Assembly: GCA_905209865.1 (NCBI GenBank)
Contig: CAJLUP010000103.1
Span: forward strand, 1-6,206
Direction: 5' to 3'
Source of the DNA: an uncultured Lachnospiraceae bacterium
Lineage (GTDB): Bacteria; Bacillota; Clostridia; Lachnospirales; Lachnospiraceae
DNA length: 6,206 nucleotides
Of this stretch, positions 1 through 6,206 are shown in pieces (position 1 is the stretch's first letter; every line of letters begins with the position of its first letter). A program made the translations under genes and the position numbers. The notes below the pieces were generated by a model. The model saw only the letters and a program-made list of their open reading frames with translations. It was not told the origin of the DNA and ran no database searches.

Positions 1-829
1 CTTCAAAGTTGAATACGCCGTTGTCATCCCAGCCATGCTCGTCATCACCGATCAGAAGACGTTTCGGATCTGTAGAAAGTGTTGTCTTACCTGTTCCTGA
101 AAGACCGAAGAAGATTGCCGTATTCTCACCGTTCATATCTGTGTTTGCAGAACAGTGCATAGAAGCAATTCCTTTCAGCGGCAAATAGTAGTTCATCATA
201 GAGAACATACCTTTTTTCATCTCTCCGCCGTACCATGTATTCAGAATAACCTGCTCACGGCTTGTAATATTGAACATAGCCGCCGTCTCAGAATTCAAAC
301 CTAATTCTTTGTAGTTTTCTACTTTTGCTTTTGATGCATTGTATACAACAAAATCAGGTTCAAAGTTCTCAAGCTCTTCCTCTGTCGGCTGGATAAACAT
401 ATTCTTTACAAAGTGAGCCTGCCAAGCAACCTCTACGATAAAACGGATTGCCATACGTGTGTCTGCATTCGCTCCGCAGAATGCGTCAACAACAAACAGT
501 CTCTTATTGGAAAGCTCTTTCAGCGCGATTGCTTTACAAGCATCCCATGCTTCCTGGCTTGCCGGGTGATTGTCATTCTTATATTCATCTGATGTCCACC
601 AAACTGTATCTTTGGAATTCTCATCCATTACGATGAATTTATCTTTCGGGGAACGTCCTGTATAAATACCTGTCATAACATTAACAGCTCCCAGTTCGCT
701 CTCCTGTCCTTTTTCAAAACCTTCAAGGCTCGGATCTGTCTCTTCTTTAAAAAGCAGCTCATAGGAAGGATTGTAAACGATTTCCGTAGTTCCTGTAATA
801 CCATACTGACTAAGATCAATGTTTGCCAT
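1..829 (-). CDS. pckA: Phosphoenolpyruvate carboxykinase (ATP), N-terminal 276 residues, partial
   Basis: This enzyme interconverts oxaloacetate + ATP and PEP + CO2 + ADP in the cytoplasm; in fermenting anaerobes it often runs toward oxaloacetate. The frame read from the ATG at 829 is open to the window edge and ends at residue 276 (family length about 530-540), so the C-terminal half lies outside. Visible motifs: YTGRSPKDKF, with the substrate-binding Arg at R59; WYGGEMKKG at 199-207, with Y200 and K205/K206 at the metal and substrate site; H225 in the MHCSANTD segment; the kinase-1a P-loop GLSGTGKTT at 242-250 with K248; and the metal-binding IGDDEHGW at 260-267 with D262/D263. The order and spacing match ATP-dependent bacterial PckA. 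The start follows a purine-rich AGAGAGAGG at 849-841, spaced slightly long (11 bases). It is separated from thrC by a terminator and has its own promoter. No defect is visible. Confidence 0.97.
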   Translation of the reverse strand, partial: MANIDLSQYGITGTTEIVYNPSYELLFKEETDPSLEGFEKGQESELGAVNVMTGIYTGRSPKDKFIVMDENSKDTVWWTSDEYKNDNHPASQEAWDACKAIALKELSNKRLFVVDAFCGANADTRMAIRFIVEVAWQAHFVKNMFIQPTEEELENFEPDFVVYNASKAKVENYKELGLNSETAAMFNITSREQVILNTWYGGEMKKGMFSMMNYYLPLKGIASMHCSANTDMNGENTAIFFGLSGTGKTTLSTDPKRLLIGDDEHGWDDNGVFNFE

Positions 830-1030
830 AATATGTCTTACCTCTCTCTTTCTAAAATGTATATTTCACATCTACGCCTCTTTACATCAGCGTTATGTCC
901 TCATTATACAAAATCATCTTCCAAAAATCAACAATAATATTTATCTACCTCTCATGATTATATGAAAGTTTTATAAATTCTAAATTCATATCCATCCATT
1001 TGTTTCTGTTAAAAATAAAATCGCCATTGC
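830..1030. other. Non-coding AT-rich region upstream of pckA
   Basis: This 201-base stretch between the thrC terminator and the pckA start codon is clearly more AT-rich than the flanking genes and contains no credible gene on either strand. It holds the two candidate pckA promoters, the 5' leader and the ribosome binding site. I looked for a cre-like or other dyad operator overlapping the promoter and did not see one I could support. Confidence 0.75.
903..931 (-). promoter_or_regulatory. Predicted sigma-70/SigA-type promoter of pckA
   Basis: On the minus strand, a perfect TATAAT -10 box (908-903) lies 17 bases downstream of TTGATT (931-926), which matches the -35 consensus at four of six positions. 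Transcription would start near 896, giving a 5' leader of about 67 bases before the pckA ATG. A second, weaker candidate lies just upstream: TATAAT at 962-957 with TTTAGA at 984-979 and a 16-base spacer. The leader holds no convincing riboswitch. The -10 and spacer are strong; actual use is inferred. Confidence 0.7.
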
Positions 1031-1066
1031 AAAAAATGCAGGATTTCATTATAAATCCTGCATTTT
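1031..1066 (-). terminator. Rho-independent terminator of thrC
   Basis: A perfect 14-bp inverted repeat (arms 1033-1046 and 1053-1066) with a 6-base loop lies 26 bases past the thrC stop. Read on the minus strand, the stem's 3' arm runs into six consecutive T residues (1036-1031). The stem core is TGCAGGAT with A/T-rich ends. It closes the thrC transcription unit and separates it from pckA. The opposite strand also has a short T run, but no plus-strand gene needs it. Confidence 0.92.
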
Positions 1067-1092
1067 CATACTAATAACTTTCTCTAAAAAAA

Positions 1093-2580
1093 TTATACGT
1101 TCAAAATCTCCTTCACAATGTCTTTCATTTTGTCTGCATCGCATTCTCTTGTATGTCTGATCTGGGAATTTCGAATCTCTTCGATAGCATTCGGAACTTT
1201 CGTTGCCGACAAAGCGCTCAGTTCATCGATCAATTCAAATTCATCCTGATCTGCATATTTCTCATTAATTGCCGTCATCACACTGTGAATAAACTTATAC
1301 GGACTTGCAGTTGAAGCTACAAGGCATTTCTTTTCATCCTGACTGTCATCGCGATACTGCGCACACACATAAGCCGCCACTGCCGTATGCGTATCCATAA
1401 CATATCCCGTTTTCTCATAAGTCTTTCTGATTGTCTCTTTCGTCTCCTCTTCTGTTGCAAAACCTCCGATGAAATCACCGAGCTGACCACGCATCTCTTC
1501 TGTGATCTCATAAACGCCCTCTTCTTTAAGCTGTCTCATCAGTTCGGCGTTCTTCTCTGCATCCTGTCCTGCGATCGTATAAATCAGGCGCTCCAAATTA
1601 CTGGAGATCAAAATATCCATAGACGGCGAAGATGTCAGGATAAATTCTCTGTTTCTGTCATAAACCCCTGTCTTAAAGAAATCAAAAAGCACTTTATTTT
1701 CGTTAGAAGCACAGATCAGTTTCGCGATCGGAACTCCCATCTGTTTTGCATAATAAGCAGCCAGAATGTTTCCGAAGTTTCCTGTCGGAACTGTCACATT
1801 GATTTCTTCTCCTGCCTTGATTTCCTCATTTTCAAGAAGTTTTGCATAAGCGTAAACATAATACACAACCTGTGGAACGAGACGTCCGATATTAATTGAG
1901 TTCGCGGATGAAAACTGATATCCCGCGTCTGCCAGTTCTTTTGCCAGCTCTTTATCTTCGAAGATTGCCTTCACGCCGCTTTGTGCATGATCGAAGTTTC
2001 CGTGGATTGCCACAACCGCCGTGTTCTCGCCTTTTTGCGTCACCATCTGAAGCTCCTGGATACGGCTGACGCCTCCCTTCGGATAAAATACGATAATCCT
2101 TGTTCCCGGAACATCCGCAAATCCTGCAAGAGCTGCTTTTCCGGTATCTCCCGATGTCGCCGTTAAAATTACGATCTCATTTTTTACTTCGTTCTTTTTT
2201 GCCGATGTAATCAAAAGATGCGGCAGAATCGACAACGCCATATCTTTGAATGCGATCGTCGCTCCGTGGAATAATTCCAAATGATAAGTGTCTCCTACTT
2301 TTACAAGCGGCGCAATCACTTCTGTGTCAAATTTTGAGTCATATGCGCTGTTGATGCAGTGTCTCAATTCTTCTTCCGTAAAATCTGTAAAAAACTGTTT
2401 CATCACAGCATAAGCTGTTTCCTGATAAGACATCCCCTTCAATTCATCCATCGTAACGTCAAGCTTTGGAATGGATTCCGGGACAAACAGACCTCCGTCG
2501 TCTGCCAATCCTTTTAAGATTGCCTCGGATGCTGTCACTGTTTTTTCGGAGTTTCTTGTGCTTTTATACAATAAATTCAT
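1093..2580 (-). CDS. thrC: Threonine synthase
   Basis: This PLP enzyme converts O-phosphohomoserine to threonine plus phosphate, the last step of threonine synthesis. The N-terminal segment with TASEAILKGLADDGGLF (residues 16-32) is typical of the threonine synthase N-terminal domain. The PLP lysine is K112 in FHGATIAFKD (104-113). ATSGDTGKAAL (141-151) and the GNFGN loop (267-271) are cofactor and phosphate-binding segments, and SANSINIGRL (225-234) is a further family hallmark. The length of 495 residues fits the longer clostridial/fungal-like class. An ATG 14 codons upstream (2622) is in frame, but the start here is the second of two adjacent ATGs because GAGGG (2592-2588) sits 7 bases before it; the first ATG at 2583 would be only 4 bases away. 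The transporter gene ends 62 bases upstream with no terminator between, so the two are probably cotranscribed. No hom or thrB is in the window. Confidence 0.97.
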   Translation of the reverse strand: MNLLYKSTRNSEKTVTASEAILKGLADDGGLFVPESIPKLDVTMDELKGMSYQETAYAVMKQFFTDFTEEELRHCINSAYDSKFDTEVIAPLVKVGDTYHLELFHGATIAFKDMALSILPHLLITSAKKNEVKNEIVILTATSGDTGKAALAGFADVPGTRIIVFYPKGGVSRIQELQMVTQKGENTAVVAIHGNFDHAQSGVKAIFEDKELAKELADAGYQFSSANSINIGRLVPQVVYYVYAYAKLLENEEIKAGEEINVTVPTGNFGNILAAYYAKQMGVPIAKLICASNENKVLFDFFKTGVYDRNREFILTSSPSMDILISSNLERLIYTIAGQDAEKNAELMRQLKEEGVYEITEEMRGQLGDFIGGFATEEETKETIRKTYEKTGYVMDTHTAVAAYVCAQYRDDSQDEKKCLVASTASPYKFIHSVMTAINEKYADQDEFELIDELSALSATKVPNAIEEIRNSQIRHTRECDADKMKDIVKEILNV

Positions 2581-2587
2581 CATTTTA

Positions 2588-2592
2588 CCCTC
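2588..2592 (-). promoter_or_regulatory. Ribosome binding site deciding the thrC start
   Basis: GAGGG on the minus strand lies inside the upstream extension of the open frame, 7 bases before the ATG at 2580 and 4 bases before the adjacent ATG at 2583. It argues against the longest open frame, whose 14 extra residues are lysine-rich and unlike threonine synthase N-termini. Confidence 0.8.
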
Positions 2593-2642
2593 TTTTTTTC
2601 TTTTTTGTAACACATTTTTCAACTACGCATATTGCCGGCTTG

Positions 2643-3935
2643 TCAGGCTCTTTTTCTTTCCCGCCTTATACAGATCGCCACGATGCCGCATATCGCCATC
2701 AGCATCGGATAGATCAGATATGGCATAAAATCAAACGGTGTCAGTCCGGTAAGAGCTGCAGCCGTAAGAAGCTGGGCGCCATATGGAATCAATCCCTGCC
2801 CTACAGATGTAAATATATCCAAAAGAGACGCTGATCTTCTGGAGTCAACGCCAAATTCCTCACTGATCTCTTTCGCGATCGGACCTGTCATAACGATCGC
2901 CACCGTATTGTTTGCCGTACAAAGATCAACAAGAAATGAAAGCAGGGCAATTCCTCCCTGTGCTCCTTTTTCTCCATGAATCCGGCTTTTGATCTGATCC
3001 AGAATAAACTGGATTCCGCCGTTCATCTTCACAAGCGATACGATACATGCCACAAGAATGGATATCACCGTAATATCATACATTGATACGACACCATCTC
3101 CTACAACAGTAAACATATCCGCTAAAACAATGTTTCCCGTTATCACTCCGGCTATAAGCGAAATAACCGTTCCGCCGATCAGTACAAGAAATACATTGAT
3201 CCCGATCAGCGCTCCTATAAGCACAACAAGATATGGAACTACCTGCAAAAAATTATAGTCTAGATTTCCCTTGATATTATACGCTACATCACGCGTCATA
3301 AACCAAAAGAACACGACCGTAACAATCGCCGCCGGAAGTACGATCAGAAAATTCATCTTGAACTTATCTTTCATCTCGCAGCCCTGTGTTTTCACCGCTG
3401 CGATCGTCGTATCGGAAATCATCGACAAGTTATCACCAAACATTGCCCCGCACACAACAGCCGCCACACAGATCGCCATAGAAAATCCTGTCTGCTTACT
3501 GATCCCGACTGCAATCGGAGCAAGCGCCGTGATCGTTCCGACAGAAGTTCCCATCGACACGGAAATAAAGCATCCGATAAGAAACAATCCTGCCACTGCG
3601 AAATGAGGCGGAATAAGCGACAATCCCAAATGTACCGTACTGTCCACTCCGCCTGCCGCAGTCACCGCTCCTGAAAAAGCTCCAGCACAAAGAAAGATAA
3701 GACACATAGTGATAATATTTTCTTCTCCGAGACCTTTGGCGATCACTCCCATCTTCTCCTGAAAGCTCACTTTACGATTCTGTAAAAATGCAACGAATAA
3801 AGCGATTAAAAATGCAACAACTGCCGGCATTGCATAAAAATCTTTAAACAGGATGCCCGCGCCTAAAAAGATTACTAAAAAGACACCAATCGGCAGAAGC
3901 GCAGAAGCCTTTCCCTTTTGTTTTTCATTTCCCAT
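2643..3935 (-). CDS. NhaC-family (Na+/H+ antiporter superfamily) membrane transporter
   Basis: A 430-residue, very hydrophobic inner-membrane protein. Hydrophobic stretches suggest about 10-12 membrane segments, for example near residues 12-30, 35-52, 74-92, 112-127, 151-166, 194-213, 230-250, 251-270, 287-303, 327-345 and 403-423. There is no signal peptide. The sequence GTSVGTITALAPIAVGIS (129-146), the GAMFGDNLSMISDTT motif (163-177) and the C-terminal TANNTVAIVMTGP (340-352) followed by SVGQGLIPYGAQLL (377-390) are typical of the NhaC family. That family includes Na+/H+ antiporters and the malate/lactate antiporter MleN, so the substrate cannot be read from sequence. The start at 3935 has GGGAG (3946-3942) 6 bases upstream. 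The C-terminus is basic (IRRERKRA). The gene lies 62 bases before thrC, in the same orientation, and just after the leuD terminator. Family assignment is firm; the cargo is unknown. Confidence 0.9.
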   Translation of the reverse strand: MGNEKQKGKASALLPIGVFLVIFLGAGILFKDFYAMPAVVAFLIALFVAFLQNRKVSFQEKMGVIAKGLGEENIITMCLIFLCAGAFSGAVTAAGGVDSTVHLGLSLIPPHFAVAGLFLIGCFISVSMGTSVGTITALAPIAVGISKQTGFSMAICVAAVVCGAMFGDNLSMISDTTIAAVKTQGCEMKDKFKMNFLIVLPAAIVTVVFFWFMTRDVAYNIKGNLDYNFLQVVPYLVVLIGALIGINVFLVLIGGTVISLIAGVITGNIVLADMFTVVGDGVVSMYDITVISILVACIVSLVKMNGGIQFILDQIKSRIHGEKGAQGGIALLSFLVDLCTANNTVAIVMTGPIAKEISEEFGVDSRRSASLLDIFTSVGQGLIPYGAQLLTAAALTGLTPFDFMPYLIYPMLMAICGIVAICIRRERKRA

Positions 3936-3965
3936 TAAATTCTCCCTTTCATTTTAGATATGATA

Positions 3966-4005
3966 ACAAAAAGGCGGCAGCGCTGCCTGCCGCTTCCCTT
4001 TTTGT
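3966..4005 (-). terminator. Rho-independent terminator after leuD
   Basis: On the minus strand a GC-rich stem (GCGGCAG, 3993-3987, pairing with CTGCCGC, 3980-3974) closes a 6-base loop. It extends into an outer A/T stem, ACAAAAAGG against CCTTTTTGT, interrupted by a small bulge of a few bases on the 5' side. The 3' arm ends in a run of five Ts. It lies 36 bases past the leuD stop and 30 bases before the transporter start. The A-rich 5' arm makes it potentially bidirectional, though no plus-strand gene approaches it. Confidence 0.85.
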
Positions 4006-4041
4006 CTGAATTCCGGCTAAAAGAAGCCAAAACTTTGTATA

Positions 4042-4533
4042 TTATTTCTTTTTACTGTTTGTATAATTGACAAGTCCGCCTGCCGCAATCAACTTCTGCA
4101 TAAATTCCGGGAACGGCTGTCCTTTAAATTCAGTTCCTTTTGTACGATTGTAAATCATACCGCTGTCAAAATCAACCTCAACCTCATCCCCTGCGTCAAT
4201 TCCTTTTGCCGCCTCCGGGCATTCAATGATCGGAAGTCCGATATTAATCGCATTCCGAAAGAAAATTCTTGCAAATGTTTCTGCAATAATGCAGCTGACC
4301 CCCGCCGTTTTCAAGCAAAGCGGCGCATGTTCTCTGGATGATCCACACCCAAAATTCTTATTTGCCACAATCAGATCTCCCGGCTGTACTTTTTTCACAA
4401 AATCCGGATCTATATCTGCCATCGCATGGCTTGCCAGTTCCTGTGCGTCAAAAGAATTCAGATATCTTGCAGGAATGATAACGTCTGTATCTACATTGTC
4501 TCCGTATTTAAAAACATGTCCGTGCGCTCTCAT
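4042..4533 (-). CDS. leuD: 3-isopropylmalate dehydratase, small subunit
   Basis: This is the small (swivel-domain) subunit that pairs with LeuC to isomerise 2-isopropylmalate to 3-isopropylmalate in leucine synthesis; the same enzyme type can act on citramalate in isoleucine synthesis. The 163-residue length is that of the short archaeal/clostridial LeuD class, not the roughly 200-residue E. coli type. Visible motifs: GDNVDTDVIIPARYL (11-25), NKNFGCGSSREHAP (58-71) and AETFARIFFRNAINIGLP (84-101). In the substrate loop the residues after PAR are YLNS (24-27); methanogen homoaconitase has Arg at position 26 there, so this protein looks like isopropylmalate/citramalate dehydratase rather than homoaconitase. 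The longest frame starts 10 codons earlier, but AAGGAGG (4546-4540) is 6 bases from the ATG at 4533. That ATG overlaps the leuC stop as ATGA, so translation is probably coupled. Confidence 0.95.
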   Translation of the reverse strand: MRAHGHVFKYGDNVDTDVIIPARYLNSFDAQELASHAMADIDPDFVKKVQPGDLIVANKNFGCGSSREHAPLCLKTAGVSCIIAETFARIFFRNAINIGLPIIECPEAAKGIDAGDEVEVDFDSGMIYNRTKGTEFKGQPFPEFMQKLIAAGGLVNYTNSKKK

Positions 4534-5864
4534 GATCTTCCTCCTTCTTTCTGTTCTGCACATTGAGTGTCTTGCAGCTCCGCCTTATCGCCTGCCGCAC
4601 TTATTTTCTCAGGATTTGCAATATATCCTTTGATTGCACTTGCAGCAGCAACTTCCGGAGATGCCAGATAAATGAGCGAATCTACATGCCCCATTCGTCC
4701 CACAAAATTGCGGTTTGTCGTGGAAACGCACTTTTCTCCCGCTGCCATCACGCCCATATGTCCGCCCATACACGGACCGCAGCTCGGTGTATTCACGGCA
4801 CATCCTGCATCAACGAAGATATCAAGCAGACCTTCTTTGATACATTGCTTGTAAATCTTCTGTGTAGCCGGAACAACCATTACGCGCACATCAGGATGTA
4901 CTGTGTGACCTTTCAGGATCGCCGCAGCTTTCCTCATATCTTCCATTCGTCCGTTCGTACAGGAACCGATCACAACCTGATCGATCTTAACCTGTTCTTC
5001 TGCCTCGATCTCATCGATCGTCTTTGCATTTCCCGGCAAATGCGGAAACGCTACTGTCGGACGTACTTTTGACAGATCAATTTCAACCACATCGTCATAC
5101 ACTGCGTCCTCATCTGCCTCATAAACTGTATACGGTTTCACAGAATGAGCGTTAAGATACTCTATCGTCTTTTCATCCACCGGGAAAATTCCGTTTTTCG
5201 CACCGGCTTCAATCGCCATATTCGCCATTGTAAAACGATCATCCATAGACAGTTCTGCAATTCCGCTGCCTGTAAATTCCATTGATTTATAAAGCGCGCC
5301 GTCTACTCCGATCTTACCGATAATGTGAATGATAATATCTTTTCCGCTTACATATTTTCCCGGTTTTCCTGTCAAAACAAATTTGATCGCCGACGGTACT
5401 TTAAACCAGATTTCTCCTGTCGCCATTCCGGTTGCCACATCAGTCGTTCCCATTCCTGTTGAAAACGCGCCCAAAGCTCCGTATGTACACGTATGCGAAT
5501 CCGCTCCAATGATACACTCTCCGGCAGTAACAACTCCCGCTTCCGGAAGGATTGCATGTTCTACACCCGATTTTCCTTGTTCAAAATACCATTTCAGTCC
5601 CTGCTCTTTCGCATATTCGCGAATCGCTTTGGAATTTTCCGCCGATTTGATGTCTTTATTCGGTGTAAAATGATCCGGAACAAACACAACCTTATCTTTA
5701 TCAAATACTTTATCCGACATCTGCTTGATGATCGGCAGAGCCATCGGTCCTGTAATATCATTCGCCATTACAATATCGAGCTTCGCTTCGATCAACTGAC
5801 CCGCTTCAACAGATTCCAGTCCTGCATGAGCAGCCAAAATCTTCTGCGTCATCGTCATTCCCAT
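4530..5864 (-). CDS. leuC: 3-isopropylmalate dehydratase, large subunit
   Basis: This is the aconitase-family large subunit, carrying the [4Fe-4S] cluster; with LeuD it dehydrates and rehydrates isopropylmalate (or citramalate) in the cytoplasm. The cluster cysteines are C302 (in GSCTNGR, 300-306), C362 and C365 (in SCGPCMGG, 361-368). Other hallmarks: DHFTPNK (64-70), GADSHT (120-125), GMGTTDVATGMATG (137-150) and STTNRNFVGRMG (381-392). At 444 residues it belongs to the short archaeal/clostridial class (usually about 420) rather than the roughly 465-residue E. coli class. The extra length is a polar tail after IANPEK (415-420). The start is taken at 5864 because GGGGG (5877-5873) sits 8 bases upstream; an in-frame ATG 7 codons earlier (5885) lies upstream of that site. 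asd ends 48 bases before it. The class also contains homoaconitase and dimethylmalate dehydratase; the LeuD loop and common gene pairing favour LeuC. Confidence 0.95.
   Translation of the reverse strand: MGMTMTQKILAAHAGLESVEAGQLIEAKLDIVMANDITGPMALPIIKQMSDKVFDKDKVVFVPDHFTPNKDIKSAENSKAIREYAKEQGLKWYFEQGKSGVEHAILPEAGVVTAGECIIGADSHTCTYGALGAFSTGMGTTDVATGMATGEIWFKVPSAIKFVLTGKPGKYVSGKDIIIHIIGKIGVDGALYKSMEFTGSGIAELSMDDRFTMANMAIEAGAKNGIFPVDEKTIEYLNAHSVKPYTVYEADEDAVYDDVVEIDLSKVRPTVAFPHLPGNAKTIDEIEAEEQVKIDQVVIGSCTNGRMEDMRKAAAILKGHTVHPDVRVMVVPATQKIYKQCIKEGLLDIFVDAGCAVNTPSCGPCMGGHMGVMAAGEKCVSTTNRNFVGRMGHVDSLIYLASPEVAAASAIKGYIANPEKISAAGDKAELQDTQCAEQKEGGRS
4540..4546 (-). promoter_or_regulatory. Ribosome binding site of leuD inside the leuC 3' end
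   Basis: AAGGAGG, close to a perfect anti-16S match, lies 6 bases before the leuD ATG and within the last codons of leuC, where it encodes part of the Glu-Gly-Gly-Arg-Ser end. With the ATGA stop/start overlap at 4533-4530 this fixes the leuD start and points to coupled, stoichiometric synthesis of the two subunits. Confidence 0.9.
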
Positions 5865-5868
5865 TTTT

Positions 5869-5900
5869 AAGACCCCCTTTATCATTCATGATATGGTCTT
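5869..5900 (-). promoter_or_regulatory. Leader of leuC: ribosome binding site within a possible hairpin
   Basis: The ribosome binding site AAAGGGGG (5880-5873) lies in the asd-leuC gap. On the minus strand AAGACC (5900-5895) can pair with GGTCTT (5874-5869), which includes the last two Gs of the site. Between them TATCAT and ATGATA (5893-5888 and 5885-5880) form a second short dyad. The internal loop is asymmetric and the inner loop must open to at least 4 bases, so stability is modest. The ribosome site is certain; hairpin function is inferred. Confidence 0.45.
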
Positions 5901-5912
5901 TGCCACATCTTT

Positions 5913-6206
5913 TTATTTCTTTGCGATATATCCTTTTGCTGTAAGCGCTTCTGCACAGAGCACTGCTCCGCCTGCCGCTCCTCTTACTGTATTATGTGAC
6001 AGTCCGATAAATTTAAAGTCATACATGCTGTCCTCTCTGAGACGTCCGATAGACACTCCCATGCCGCGCTCATAATCTACGTCAGCTGTCACCTGCGGGC
6101 GGTTTTCTTCCTCAAGATACTGAATAAACTGCTTCGGCGCGCTCGGAAGTTCTGCTTCCTGCGGAAATCCTTTAAAGTTTACCAGTTTTTCAATCAGCTG
6201 TTCTTT
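5913..6206 (-). CDS. asd: Aspartate-semialdehyde dehydrogenase, C-terminal 97 residues, partial
   Basis: Asd reduces aspartyl phosphate to aspartate semialdehyde with NADPH, at the branch point toward threonine, methionine and lysine/diaminopimelate. Only the end of the gene is present: the frame is open from the window edge at 6206 to a TAA at 5915-5913. The visible part contains PQVTADVDYERGMGVSIGR (37-55 of the fragment), the segment that normally carries the GM-V-(V/I)GR motif, and ends in GLSHNTVRGAAGGAVLCAEA (68-87), a hallmark of the fungal/archaeal-like branch of the enzyme. The catalytic Cys and the NADP-binding N-terminus are outside the window. leuC starts 48 bases downstream in the same orientation with no terminator, so asd-leuC-leuD probably form one operon whose promoter lies beyond the window. 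Confidence 0.93.
   Translation of the reverse strand, partial: KEQLIEKLVNFKGFPQEAELPSAPKQFIQYLEEENRPQVTADVDYERGMGVSIGRLREDSMYDFKFIGLSHNTVRGAAGGAVLCAEALTAKGYIAKK

Noticed and set aside
448..636. Short plus-strand open frame antisense to pckA
   Set aside because: The minus strand here encodes well-conserved PckA sequence without interruption; the short frame has no supporting motif.
830..900. Possible riboswitch in the pckA leader
   Set aside because: The predicted leader is only about 67 bases and shows only a weak GATGT direct repeat, with no stable pairing or known riboswitch core.
1387..1899. 170-codon open frame on the plus strand, antisense to thrC
   Set aside because: It lies entirely opposite a strongly supported threonine synthase gene, has a Cys/Phe/His-rich composition expected of an antisense shadow, and shows no family motif.
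2581..2622. Longer thrC start adding 14 residues
   Set aside because: The extra residues are lysine-rich and contain the ribosome binding site GAGGG; the downstream ATG has proper 7-base spacing and gives the family-like N-terminus.
4002..4032. Small GGCT/AGCC hairpin just after the leuD stop
   Set aside because: It has only 4 bp and no T run of its own; the strong terminator follows directly, so this adds nothing supportable.
4563..5072. 169-codon open frame on the plus strand, antisense to leuC
   Set aside because: It is opposite the Fe-S region of leuC, with an odd Cys/His/Arg-rich translation and no recognisable domain; a shadow frame.

Overview
The window carries six protein genes, all on the minus strand, all belonging to core central and amino-acid metabolism. 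Moderate-to-low GC, strong GGAGG-type ribosome binding sites, tight gene packing and the protein types (ATP-type PEP carboxykinase, a roughly 495-residue threonine synthase, a short-form LeuC/LeuD pair) suggest a Bacillota/Clostridia genome, most likely a Lachnospiraceae-like gut anaerobe. The taxon is an inference from protein style, not a database match.

In the direction of transcription (right to left): the C-terminal end of aspartate-semialdehyde dehydrogenase (asd, 6206-5913, N-terminus outside the window); leuC (5864-4530) and leuD (4533-4042), which overlap by 4 bases; a rho-independent terminator (4005-3966); an NhaC-family antiporter-like membrane protein (3935-2643); threonine synthase thrC (2580-1093); a second, very clean terminator (1066-1031); a non-coding AT-rich region with the pckA promoter; and the N-terminal half of PEP carboxykinase pckA (829-1, C-terminus outside the window).

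The genes fit an oxaloacetate/aspartate theme. PckA interconverts oxaloacetate and PEP. Asd makes aspartate semialdehyde, the branch point to threonine, methionine and lysine. ThrC makes threonine. LeuCD performs the isomerase step of leucine synthesis and, in organisms using citramalate, the equivalent step toward isoleucine. Three transcription units are likely: asd-leuC-leuD, transporter-thrC (possibly fed by read-through, since I see no convincing promoter in front of the transporter) and pckA with its own promoter.

For several genes the longest open frame starts upstream of the likely true start. Ribosome binding sites were used to place starts for thrC, leuC and leuD. I found no tRNA, rRNA, CRISPR array, insertion sequence, phage gene, riboswitch or T-box in the window. 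I do not see an undescribed biological system here. The points most worth a second look are the unassigned transporter next to thrC, the asd-leuCD grouping without leuA/leuB in view, and a possible ribosome-site-occluding hairpin in front of leuC.
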